Under the pieces are notes generated by a model. That model saw only the letters and a list, made by a program, of their open reading frames with translations, was not told where the DNA came from and did not search any database. Positions 54,201-61,012 of a stretch of DNA of 64,000 nucleotides are shown piece by piece. A program made the position numbers and the translations under genes. Every line of letters starts with the position of its first letter. The stretch's first letter is position 1. This DNA is from Chthonomonas sp035294505 (GTDB taxonomy: Bacteria; Armatimonadota; Chthonomonadetes; Chthonomonadales; Chthonomonadaceae), in assembly GCF_035294505.1 (NCBI RefSeq), contig NZ_DATGKU010000117.1:49915-113914 (forward strand), read 5' to 3'.

Positions 54201-54939
54201 TTCGATCAAGCGACTGGCAATGCAGGTACCCGAAGGTGCGCTCGCCATTCTACCCTATACCGAGAACGGAAGTCCCATAATGAACCTTTTGGACTACGGT
54301 GATTTTCGGCCTCGATGTGACCAACTCACTCCGGAGCAGCTTGTGAACCCACGGGTATTCAATGCCGAGAAGTACAAGGTGGTTTTTGATCTCGACGGTG
54401 AAGACTACCTGGATACGGTGCAACAGCCCCACGATGCCGCAGAGGCTCTTCAAAACTATCTACAACAGGGCGGAACGCTTGTGTTGCTAACGGGCTTGCC
54501 CTATCCCCTCTATTACGCTCAGGCTCCAGGGCAGCCGGCTCACGCCGACCCATTACTGCCTCGACTAGGATTGCCACTCTACAATGCCATTGAGACTATG
54601 CCCCAAGATAGGCTTGAGGTACAAGAGATCGAGGGGCAACAGGTGCTGAGCGATTTACCCCAACGATTCACCTATCCGGATGGCGACCCCCGGCTGCGCA
54701 GCGTGAATATGGCGTCGTTGCCTGCAGGTACGACCTTGGAGCCAATCTATCGAGTCGTTGGCGCCTCCGGCAAGGACTACGGTGTTGCGGCCGCTCTCGC
54801 CACACTGCCTCCAGGGCCAGATGGAAAGCGTGGGCGGATTCTCTACATCTCCGATGTGCTGCTCCATGACGATCAGAATAGCCCTCGCATCCTTGAGGCG
54901 GTGTTGAAATGGGTGGTACAGGAGGCAAAAGGCTTGTAG
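51247..54939 (+). CDS. Large secreted protein, possible glycan-active multi-domain enzyme
   Basis: I do not recognise the family of this 1230-residue protein. It has a signal peptide (about 1-27, ending SASA). The N-terminal third (about 30-340) is beta-rich. The region about 400-720 is helical with repeated Trp- and Tyr-rich helices (LLLDLYHYEGKKAYLPYIDGAYNWAM, YYFTFKNDPARHDRAIQALQLARSY), suggesting an (alpha/alpha)6 barrel of the glycosidase or lyase type. A beta-sandwich segment follows (about 730-1000). The C-terminal 180 residues (FNAEKYKVVFDLDGEDYL, LQQGGTLVLLTGLPYPLYY, GRILYISDVLLH) look like a ThuA or glutamine-amidotransferase-like fold. An AAGGAG site precedes the ATG pair at 51247 and 51250. 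The substrate is unknown. Confidence 0.75.
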   Translation: MMFSRQGSLGALVALGLSLLSVSASAVPTIQQRREGHVITIRALARSGHYIGFEVLEDGQAIAPIHFTSAGLIFASRVEVQQTGSLSRMLFPELQALPHSGLALSHSRIQVVLRAGHFPKVFFDLTLARFSPAEWQQRVGKQPFHFLKILMPSALLWQHGGWLNATPRADLFPLLLDVHVGTPELSAYPYNREWSTTPPFSGQPLPLTGLWDPDHGLYVAWDFQEARLTDNSERDIASGFCNRLITPTNGEVPPTDALKEGVDDDGESALTPLERRERQADREGKSKFVALVYPYGGVGYQQCVYPADGAHIASFADLVFSKNLGPTTDPNSFNWQRWWKNPFVRARLPRVPTTVDLSYIGAAGHMQTPPEAPGGGLLAGPEGNFQIPGSLLIDGWYWHNESAVAAPAKQGNSARIEELEREAAIFLKYTKRFIVNGKPCTYWEKPLVGRWTDPWGGKPVTTLHNANGFAAARLLLDLYHYEGKKAYLPYIDGAYNWAMQMVWTRCEFADVPSSPFAIGATLPIAFLLDYYFTFKNDPARHDRAIQALQLARSYVYRYMVMWTADSRRDDSVSSAFLWEPNSGRDWTGAACANEVFWDLDTLAQVAVHTGDPILMWALQGSLSRWYRLYQDNYHPSLNDYLPSEFAEEYGLAPGSPFYPGHHAHYGFGVDFAMMDPVGDTVVRVLAGEKAAMAFDRENSQLRLANYVCTGDGDFAFRLTGPQSGPFGVTITFPYGDLSEAPIVVRAPNGDEQTVEVQRDPKALWTVIVRGVHVGDTVIVGRPDLAHAKPLPVLPPLTAADNPVAPEAYAPFVPLVLPTDTTLPTNWSDKQSFAGLWVGLKWIDWVPFVRSEGPLRGASKPVRWSHPLDGFRNIYLLYVAAPEGQDTSVVPQVLLENGHQAQPIYTTPALAWEAWPPVMTARLLLAGYTVPAGQRVAGINPNGRTIVAAVGLPSAASQTMAHQVAEAMRQDVLRWTAMLRFEQITGSIKRLAMQVPEGALAILPYTENGSPIMNLLDYGDFRPRCDQLTPEQLVNPRVFNAEKYKVVFDLDGEDYLDTVQQPHDAAEALQNYLQQGGTLVLLTGLPYPLYYAQAPGQPAHADPLLPRLGLPLYNAIETMPQDRLEVQEIEGQQVLSDLPQRFTYPDGDPRLRSVNMASLPAGTTLEPIYRVVGASGKDYGVAAALATLPPGPDGKRGRILYISDVLLHDDQNSPRILEAVLKWVVQEAKGL

Positions 54940-54977
54940 CCGGCCGTCTCCTGCCGTTGTTCAACCCATGTCCGAAT

Positions 54978-55004
54978 AGGGGTAGGCACCAGGCTTACCC
55001 CTAC
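54978..55004. repeat. REP-like palindrome
   Basis: TAGGGGTA and TACCCCTA form a perfect 8-bp inverted repeat with an 11-base centre. It lies in the 178-base gap downstream of the 1230-residue protein gene and beside the end of the convergent pseudopilin gene. It could also act as a bidirectional terminator stem, but no T run follows. Confidence 0.5.
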
Positions 55005-55117
55005 ACTGCAACTGATACGAAAAGAGTAGGTACAACTCGTTCTGGTTGTGCATAGGCGACTTGATCGGCGCCCATATCTGTCAATAGTTGGCAATCCTTG
55101 TTAACAAACGCAACCCG

Positions 55118-55948
55118 TTAGGGCCACTGGTTATTTTGGCTTAGGCTCCAATAGTTCCCGTTGGTGGCGAGATCAGCGGTGTGCATGGCTTTGGCGTGCC
55201 CATCGCAGAAGAAGGTGTTGTTGGTGGATTTGGGATCGGGAAGGGAGGGGCTACCTGAGAGGCTTGTGCGCACATAGGCGGCATTGTGGCGACCTGCAAG
55301 CGTCCACCAGGCTCCGTTCGAGCCGGAGGGGATGTTGGAGCCAGAGACATCGAAGTAGCTCAGCAGCAGGGCTGCCCCAGGCTGTTTACCGTTGCAGAGC
55401 CAGTCGAAGGTCTCGGAGAGCAGCACCGTGTTAGCAGGAGCCGATACGGCGGCTAGAGGGGCGGGCAGGTGGGTTCCGCTATGCGAGTCGGGACCGCGCC
55501 AATTGACGATGTCATCGCTAATGCCGTAGGAGGCGATATAGCCATTGCCGGCGCAATCGGCCAGTTGGGAGTTTTTATCCGGTGTGGTGTCGGGACAGGT
55601 GAAGATGGCCGGTAGGTCGGTGATAAGCGCCTGCCCTAAATGGCCGTGGCCGACGACGTTGCCCTGAACGTAAGGGCACACAAGCTGCGGCCAGAACTGG
55701 TTAGGGGGCACAAAAGCCGGCTGATTGTTGATGTACACGAGCGCGCTATAGTAGGGACAAAAGACCTCGTCATAGTCTTGTGTGTACATCAGCACGGCTT
55801 GGCCGACTTGGCGCACGTTCGAGAGACAGGCTGTGGCCCTCGCGGCCTCGCGCGCTCGAGCAAACACGGGAAAGAGCAACGCAGCCAGCAGTGCGATGAT
55901 CGCTATAACCACAAGAAGCTCGATGAGTGTGAAAGCTAACCGTTTCAT
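55118..55948 (-). CDS. Type II secretion/type IV pilin-like protein (DUF1559-like)
   Basis: The 276-residue protein has the prepilin leader MKRLA followed by FTLIELLVVIAIIALLAALLFPV, so cleavage is expected before the Phe with methylation of that residue. Next comes ARAREAARATACLSNVRQVGQA, the standard start of DUF1559/H-X9-DG pseudopilins common in Planctomycetes and Armatimonadota. FCDGHAKAMHTADL near the C-terminus is the related tail motif. It should be a minor pilin or surface-exported protein assembled by the GspE-type ATPase. An AGGAAA site precedes the ATG. Confidence 0.9.
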   Translation of the reverse strand: MKRLAFTLIELLVVIAIIALLAALLFPVFARAREAARATACLSNVRQVGQAVLMYTQDYDEVFCPYYSALVYINNQPAFVPPNQFWPQLVCPYVQGNVVGHGHLGQALITDLPAIFTCPDTTPDKNSQLADCAGNGYIASYGISDDIVNWRGPDSHSGTHLPAPLAAVSAPANTVLLSETFDWLCNGKQPGAALLLSYFDVSGSNIPSGSNGAWWTLAGRHNAAYVRTSLSGSPSLPDPKSTNNTFFCDGHAKAMHTADLATNGNYWSLSQNNQWP

Positions 55949-55966
55949 CTTGGTTTTCCTTTCCTA

Positions 55967-58195
55967 TCAGAAACCAGCAGCGCTATTCGGTATGCTGTTG
56001 TGCAACATGTAGGGCGGAGGCGTTGGCGCCGGCGGGCGCGGCCCTCGCACCTCACAATGGAAGTGGGTTTGATGTTCTGAGGGATTATTTTGCCAGTCCA
56101 AAACGAGGTCAAAATGACGTTTGAGCAGTTGCTCCACCTTTAACAGCTTCTGCTTCACAATTGGGTTATCGTGATCTTTAACCCAAATTGTTGTCCCATT
56201 CGCAAAGACAAAGCCGGCGATATCTATCGCCTGACCATAGGCATGAGCCGAGAGATGTTTTAGATCGTTTCGGATGGTACGGTCGTTATAGACTCCCAGA
56301 TGATGGATGCCCACCAACCCCAGCGTTTTATGGGCGGTGAGGAGGAAGGAGGCCAGGTGTTGTTTCAGGCACGGTGCAACGAAGGGGATAGGGGCCGGGT
56401 CTTGTGGGTTCACGAAGCTGTAGAAGGCTACGCCTAGCCAGTGTGGTGGAATCGAATCGGTGGCGCCTCTATCGTAGGCATCGCGGTAAGGGCGCACGAG
56501 ATGGTCTAGCGGCGTTTGGGCAGCCTGCTGGAGCTGAGAGGGCGGATAGCGGTCTCCAAAGAAGGCGCCGAGGCGGCCGAGCGCGATCTCTTGCCAATGC
56601 GCCAACTTATCGAGGGGGATATACTGCACCTCACCGGCGGCGGCCAGCTGAGGGTCGGGTTTGGGAGGATGGGGTACAACCCCGGCAAGAAGGGCGCTTT
56701 GGGCCAGCGTTAGTTTGTCGGGTGTGGTATAGAAATAGCCCCATGCGGCTTGTGCGATGCCATGATAGCCCAGTCCATAGTCAATGGTGTTAAGGTAGAG
56801 TTCCAGAACTCTTTGTTTTGGCAGCATTCGGTTCATGAGAAGAGCGATAATTATCTCCTCGAATTTGCGCGTTAGGGTTTTATGCGGCGTGAGAAATAGG
56901 TTGCGGGCGAGTTGTTGGGTGATGGTGCTGCCGCCGAGCTTAATCTCGCCGGCACGGATATCTATGCGCATAGCGCGATCGGTGGCATCCCAATCCACTC
57001 CAGAGTTATGGTAGAACGAGCCATCCTCCATGGCGATGGTGGCGTCTTGCATGGCTTGAGAGATGTGGTTAAGCGGCACGTACACACCGTAGCCTGGCGG
57101 CTTTCCATGCCCTTTATAGGGCAGAATGAGGCGATAGGCATGATAGAGAAAGGCGGTAAGCCATGCCATACATAGGCCGCTTAGCAGGGCTGTAAAAAGC
57201 AGCCACTTGCGCCGTCGCGCACGGATTTTTGCAAGCGTTTCGGCGGAGGGCGCAGGTTTCGGGGAGTGTATGAAGCCGGGCAGGGCTAGAGCGAGGGCTA
57301 GCGGCCAAGTGCCGAGGGCCGCATCGGCGGTAAGGAAGGCAGGCCGGATGCCATTCACAGCGAGCAGGGCTAACAGAGTGGCCGAGGCGCCGGCAGCCAG
57401 CCGCGATTCGTGCGGATGCGCTTGTGGCCGAGGAAAGAGCGTTAGGTACAGAGCCAGCAGGCCGGCTACCGTCAGTAGGAGGGTGAGACTGAGAGTGGCA
57501 AAAGGCCCTTGTTCTGCGAGATAGGTGTTGGCGAAGGAAGCGGTTGTATTGGTGCCGAGGCCGCTGCCAAAGGGATCGGCGTGCAAGAGCTTCAAGGGCG
57601 GATGCGGCAGCACGGTTCGCCAGACCAGCGTAGCAAAACCGGCCATAGAGCAACAAAGCAAAGCCACGCGAAGCCCAATTGGCGCTTTTTGAAACAGAAG
57701 AAAGAGGACGGTAAGGGTTGAGGCGAGCAACAGGAGGAGGCGTTCGGGGAAGGGAAGTCTGCAGAGCAGGATGGCCATCCCTCCGACGAGAAGAAACGGC
57801 CAAGCGAACTTCCGTGCATTGGCATCCCACAAGCCGGTGGTGGCAAGGGCTGTGGGCAAGGTAGCCCAAAGCCCCAAACTAGGCCCGCTGTGAAGAAAGA
57901 GGCCGATTACGGTAAAAACGTTGAGAAATACCAACAGGCTTATCCAAACTTTGCGGAGGTCGTGCACGGTGAGGAGCAGAGTGAGACCGGCGAATGCGGC
58001 CAACGTGAGGTACCCAGCCAGGCGGTAGGGGTAACTATCGGCGGTGGAGAGGAACCAGTCTTTAACAACGCTTTCCGTCCAGAGCAAGTAGAGCAGAGGC
58101 AGTATCATCGTACGCAACAAATTCAGCATGACAGATGTTGCCTCCGGCAAGTTTGCCGACAGCTTAGAATAGGTCGAGGCGCGTGTAGCAAACAT
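55967..58195 (-). CDS. Three-part envelope protein: O-antigen-ligase-like membrane domain, GT51 transglycosylase, extensin/M15-like domain
   Basis: The protein has 742 residues. Residues about 25-305 hold 8-10 hydrophobic helices plus the segment PFGSGLGTNTTASFANTYLAEQGPF, which resembles the GVG...N..L...E.G loop of O-antigen ligase/Wzy proteins. After one more helix (330-350), residues 370-520 are a GT51 peptidoglycan glycosyltransferase: catalytic Glu390 (EDGSFYHNSGVD), GGSTITQQ at 421-428, RKFEE at 443-447 and RVLELYLNTIDYG. No transpeptidase domain follows. The C-terminal 130 residues carry HAYGQAIDIAGF (His651, Asp658) and THFHCEV (His711, His713), a zinc site as in extensin-like and M15 peptidases. 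The ATG at 58129 with a GGAGG site is an alternative start. The protein should polymerise glycan strands and bind or cleave peptidoglycan. Confidence 0.85.
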   Translation of the reverse strand: MFATRASTYSKLSANLPEATSVMLNLLRTMILPLLYLLWTESVVKDWFLSTADSYPYRLAGYLTLAAFAGLTLLLTVHDLRKVWISLLVFLNVFTVIGLFLHSGPSLGLWATLPTALATTGLWDANARKFAWPFLLVGGMAILLCRLPFPERLLLLLASTLTVLFLLFQKAPIGLRVALLCCSMAGFATLVWRTVLPHPPLKLLHADPFGSGLGTNTTASFANTYLAEQGPFATLSLTLLLTVAGLLALYLTLFPRPQAHPHESRLAAGASATLLALLAVNGIRPAFLTADAALGTWPLALALALPGFIHSPKPAPSAETLAKIRARRRKWLLFTALLSGLCMAWLTAFLYHAYRLILPYKGHGKPPGYGVYVPLNHISQAMQDATIAMEDGSFYHNSGVDWDATDRAMRIDIRAGEIKLGGSTITQQLARNLFLTPHKTLTRKFEEIIIALLMNRMLPKQRVLELYLNTIDYGLGYHGIAQAAWGYFYTTPDKLTLAQSALLAGVVPHPPKPDPQLAAAGEVQYIPLDKLAHWQEIALGRLGAFFGDRYPPSQLQQAAQTPLDHLVRPYRDAYDRGATDSIPPHWLGVAFYSFVNPQDPAPIPFVAPCLKQHLASFLLTAHKTLGLVGIHHLGVYNDRTIRNDLKHLSAHAYGQAIDIAGFVFANGTTIWVKDHDNPIVKQKLLKVEQLLKRHFDLVLDWQNNPSEHQTHFHCEVRGPRPPAPTPPPYMLHNSIPNSAAGF

Positions 58196-58341
58196 GCGTG
58201 TCAGAATCCTTCATCCCTTGCGGTCATCATGCCCTTTTCTCTTGCGCCCATGCTTCTGCATCTCGGACGTATGGAAAGCGCTCTATTTAGTCCATAGTTC
58301 TTGCTCACCTACCTTAGGACTTAACGGTAGGTAATAGGCTC

Positions 58342-59085
58342 TCACACAGGTGTTTGAGTTCTCATTCTTGCTACTATTGTACTAACTAATATAACACCTC
58401 GACAGGGCAAAAATGTTACATCAATTTTTGCGCCTAAGGTTGCGTTGTGAGGGAGGATAGGAAGTAGTCTCCCGATTGTGCTTGGCATTCTCCCCCCCCG
58501 CACCCTCCGAGCATGAGACTTTTGAGTGCGGTCTGATTCGATGGCAGGTGCGGTCTCCTCAATAACCAATGCCTTGCGAAGCTTCGCTTTGGCGCGTAAT
58601 AACTGCATGCTCACCGTGTTGGGAGCCATTCCCAAATCAGTGCTGATCTGCTTAATTGAATCTTGCTCATAGTAGCGTCGAAGTACGATGAGGCGTTGGA
58701 TTGGTGTGAGGCATAATAGAGCTTGTTCTATCATGTATCTTAGCTCTACGCGATGGAATTCGGGTTCTAGAACAGGCTCCTGATCAGAACACGCCCTTTG
58801 AGGCAAGCAAGTATAGTTGAGAAGATGGCGGCGATAGTTGCAGGCGAAGTTGTGAGCAGCACGATAGAGGTAAGGCAGATTATCGTACCGCTCTTCAGAT
58901 AGCTTGGACCAAACGTGGGCAGCGAACTCAAGGGCACAATCCTCGCGATGAGTGGAAGGAACTCCAACACGACGTGCCTCAGTAAATCCGATTTTAATTA
59001 ACTGCTCGTATAGTATGGTTTTAGCATCATGTACCATGGAAGCCTTGCGAGCGAGATCAGGCTGTAACGGTTTATCATTTTTCAT
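58342..59085 (-). CDS. ECF-type RNA polymerase sigma factor with variable tail
   Basis: The 247-residue protein has a region-2-like segment (ALEFAAHVWSKL, NLPYLYRAAHNFACNYRRHLL) and region 4 (LTPIQRLIVLRRYYEQDSIKQISTDLGMAPNTVSMQLLRAK). After region 4 there is a tail of about 60 residues with no homology that I recognise. A run of eight G on the coding strand (58492-58499) lies in this tail. Losing one G would end the protein with TTQP at 58434, and gaining one would give a basic tail. A GGAAGGGAAG site precedes the ATG. No anti-sigma factor is adjacent. Its targets may be the envelope genes on either side. Confidence 0.82.
   Translation of the reverse strand: MKNDKPLQPDLARKASMVHDAKTILYEQLIKIGFTEARRVGVPSTHREDCALEFAAHVWSKLSEERYDNLPYLYRAAHNFACNYRRHLLNYTCLPQRACSDQEPVLEPEFHRVELRYMIEQALLCLTPIQRLIVLRRYYEQDSIKQISTDLGMAPNTVSMQLLRAKAKLRKALVIEETAPAIESDRTQKSHARRVRGGRMPSTIGRLLPILPHNATLGAKIDVTFLPCRGVILVSTIVARMRTQTPV
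58492..58499. repeat. Eight-base C/G homopolymer inside the sigma factor gene
   Basis: This is the longest homopolymer I noticed in a coding region of the window. It lies in the C-terminal tail codons of the sigma factor gene, where slippage would change the tail without affecting regions 2 and 4. Confidence 0.7.
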
Positions 59086-59108
59086 TACTTCCCTTCCTTC
59101 CTGAAGTC

Positions 59109-59129
59109 AAGAGTCCGAATCAGACTCTT
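59109..59129. promoter_or_regulatory. Inverted repeat upstream of the sigma factor gene
   Basis: AAGAGTC and GACTCTT are perfect 7-bp arms around a 7-base loop, 24 bases upstream of the sigma start codon. It could be an operator for autoregulation, or a hairpin at the 3' end of the gene at 59275-60465. No T run follows. The 189-base gap (59086-59274) has nothing else clear. Confidence 0.4.
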
Positions 59130-59274
59130 CGGCACTACGTCAAGGAGGCATTTTTGATTGAAAAAGAAAAACTACGCTGACGATAACTCCCACTTTAGAA
59201 TAACACAGAAACCGCTCGGAAAGTCACCAAGAAGAGCATTTTTACTTAGAAGAATTTGGCTAATTGAACTTATG

Positions 59275-60465
59275 CTACTTGGATCGGTGACGTTGGCGAG
59301 CCTGCCTCCATAATAAAACGCCTCCTAAAACAATCAACCCCACGGCAACTGCTAGAAAACCGATCGGAACAACATGATTAGACTCCTGATCTATGGGTGG
59401 AGACGTTTTCTGAGCATGGGCGAGGATCTCATCTAGGGAACTAGATTGATTTCCGTGAGTAAAGCGTGCTTGTTTAGGAGGGTCGGTGCGATAGTCCATG
59501 ATATCTATAAAGCTAAAAGGGTCGTCAGATAGTTTGGGCAGCCAATTTTTAGGATTAAACTGCCGTGCATCCAGAGCATGCGGGGAAGCTTTAATTAAAG
59601 TAAAGTCCGTTACGCTGTCTACATCCACATGGGGATGGACAAATGAGTAGAGAGCCGGACTCTGCCAGGTTGTCCATTTGCATACGGATGCCAGGCGAGC
59701 ATCATTCAAAGTGATGAAATTGGAGTACTCCCACCGATCGGAAGGGACACCTGCTTCAACAAAATTGGTGGTACGTTTAAGAAAAATGCGATTATTGGTA
59801 ATCTCCCCTTCTATCTGGGCCGGGATGTAGTCAATTTTATTTTCGGAAAGTTTCACCCTTAGCACGGCTGTTTTAACGTTCGCGTATACTGCTGTTCCAG
59901 CAGTATGAACGTTTGTTACAGGCCCCTGAAAGAGGGGTACATAGGGATAGTCCGCAGCGGCTAGTGGGAAAAAACTCATTGCATAAAATGCAAATTGGGG
60001 ATATATCTGTAATACATTATAGGCATTCGATTCGGCATGCAAATCCAATACATAGGTTTCCTTGCCATTGTAGAGCACATGAGTTGTCTCTTTTGTAGCC
60101 AAATTGGTATCTATGTAGAGAAGATGCCCGTTGCGGTCTGCAGAGAGAGTAACCTTATAGACTATCGGTTGTGATGATGGTGTTTGACTTGCAATTGCTT
60201 CCAGCATTTTGTTCGCTTCCTGTTGTGACATGATGCCTCGACGAACCTCATCTTCATATTGTTGTTTTTTATAGTTCAACAGAAGCGCCTGTTGGGTTTG
60301 GGGGTTTACTTTTTGAGTAGATACCGACCAGACGAGTGTGAATGGGGGTACTAAAGCGTCTTTCCATCTCACACTGTTGGGTATCTGTGCAGAAGCTCGG
60401 ATGGACGTACCGATAAGGGCAATCGAGAACACTCCCAGTATTATAAAACGCGTGTGTCGGATCAT
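59275..60465 (-). CDS. Envelope protein with signal peptide and C-terminal anchor, function unknown
   Basis: The 396-residue protein has a signal peptide (1-26, ending ASAQ) and a C-terminal transmembrane helix (VVPIGFLAVAVGLIVLGGVLLW) followed by RQARQRHRSK. The middle is beta-rich. The segment HLLYIDTNLATKETTHVLYNGKETYVLDL resembles the N-terminal segment YLWYRSDDGTITITLAYDGKQSFVFYPN of the protein at 61013-63217, so the two share a domain type. The ATG at 60463-60465 has a GGAGGAG site; the longer frame from 60522 is rejected. The layout (signal, ectodomain, single C-terminal helix, basic end) fits a membrane-anchored periplasmic or surface protein. Confidence 0.72.
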   Translation of the reverse strand: MIRHTRFIILGVFSIALIGTSIRASAQIPNSVRWKDALVPPFTLVWSVSTQKVNPQTQQALLLNYKKQQYEDEVRRGIMSQQEANKMLEAIASQTPSSQPIVYKVTLSADRNGHLLYIDTNLATKETTHVLYNGKETYVLDLHAESNAYNVLQIYPQFAFYAMSFFPLAAADYPYVPLFQGPVTNVHTAGTAVYANVKTAVLRVKLSENKIDYIPAQIEGEITNNRIFLKRTTNFVEAGVPSDRWEYSNFITLNDARLASVCKWTTWQSPALYSFVHPHVDVDSVTDFTLIKASPHALDARQFNPKNWLPKLSDDPFSFIDIMDYRTDPPKQARFTHGNQSSSLDEILAHAQKTSPPIDQESNHVVPIGFLAVAVGLIVLGGVLLWRQARQRHRSK

Positions 60466-60502
60466 TTTCTCCTCCAGATGATGAATAAAAGTAAAAGAAG
60501 AT

Positions 60503-60536
60503 ATCCAAGTAGGAGGTCGCAACTCTCAACTTGGAT
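60503..60536. promoter_or_regulatory. Widely spaced inverted repeat upstream of the anchored envelope protein gene
   Basis: ATCCAAGT and ACTTGGAT are perfect 8-bp arms separated by 18 bases, and the repeat ends 38 bases upstream of the start codon at 60465. The centre-to-centre spacing is near two and a half helical turns. It could be a two-site operator or form an RNA hairpin in the leader. Confidence 0.45.
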
Positions 60537-60570
60537 GTCTCTATCATGGATCCTAGGTTACCTCTTTAGT

Positions 60571-60879
60571 TTAATGTGTAGGTGAGGGGACAGGATCAAC
60601 TTTAACTTTGCATGGCAGCTTCGACTGTACGGCATTCTGCCCCGTTTGGGTCTTGGTTCCACTCGGTATGCACCCATTATCGCACCCAGGTCCTTTAGGC
60701 TGATAAATGGTGAGAGTGACCGATTGTTGTGCAAGGGCACAAGCATTTGGATTTCCAAAACCACTACAAACTTCGTCCTGCCATCGATCATCTGTGCAAG
60801 AGGGAAGTCCTAGAAAGTTGATATAGCACTGTTCCTGGCAATTCCCTTCCCTGGTACCGCGATTCACATTATATAACAC
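60571..60879 (-). CDS. Small Cys-rich ORF, uncertain
   Basis: The 102-residue frame starts at a GTG that overlaps a TATAAT-like element, so the real start may be further in, near the GGGAAGGG at about 60848. It contains nine cysteines (NCQEQC, LPSC, EVC, NAC, PGCDNGC, LPC) and many Pro and Gly residues, which suggests a disulfide-rich exported peptide, but no signal peptide is visible. It lies between two envelope genes on the same strand. I cannot exclude that it is not a gene. Confidence 0.35.
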   Translation of the reverse strand: MLYNVNRGTREGNCQEQCYINFLGLPSCTDDRWQDEVCSGFGNPNACALAQQSVTLTIYQPKGPGCDNGCIPSGTKTQTGQNAVQSKLPCKVKVDPVPSPTH

Positions 60880-61012
60880 CTGAGATGATCAAAATCTCAC
60901 ACATTGATATATCGCTAATTCGGGTTTAACTATACCCTGATTGTTGTGTCATGATGAACCTGTTTAGAGGAGCGTATCCAGTGATATTCACGCATGACAT
61001 AAGTACTCAATG

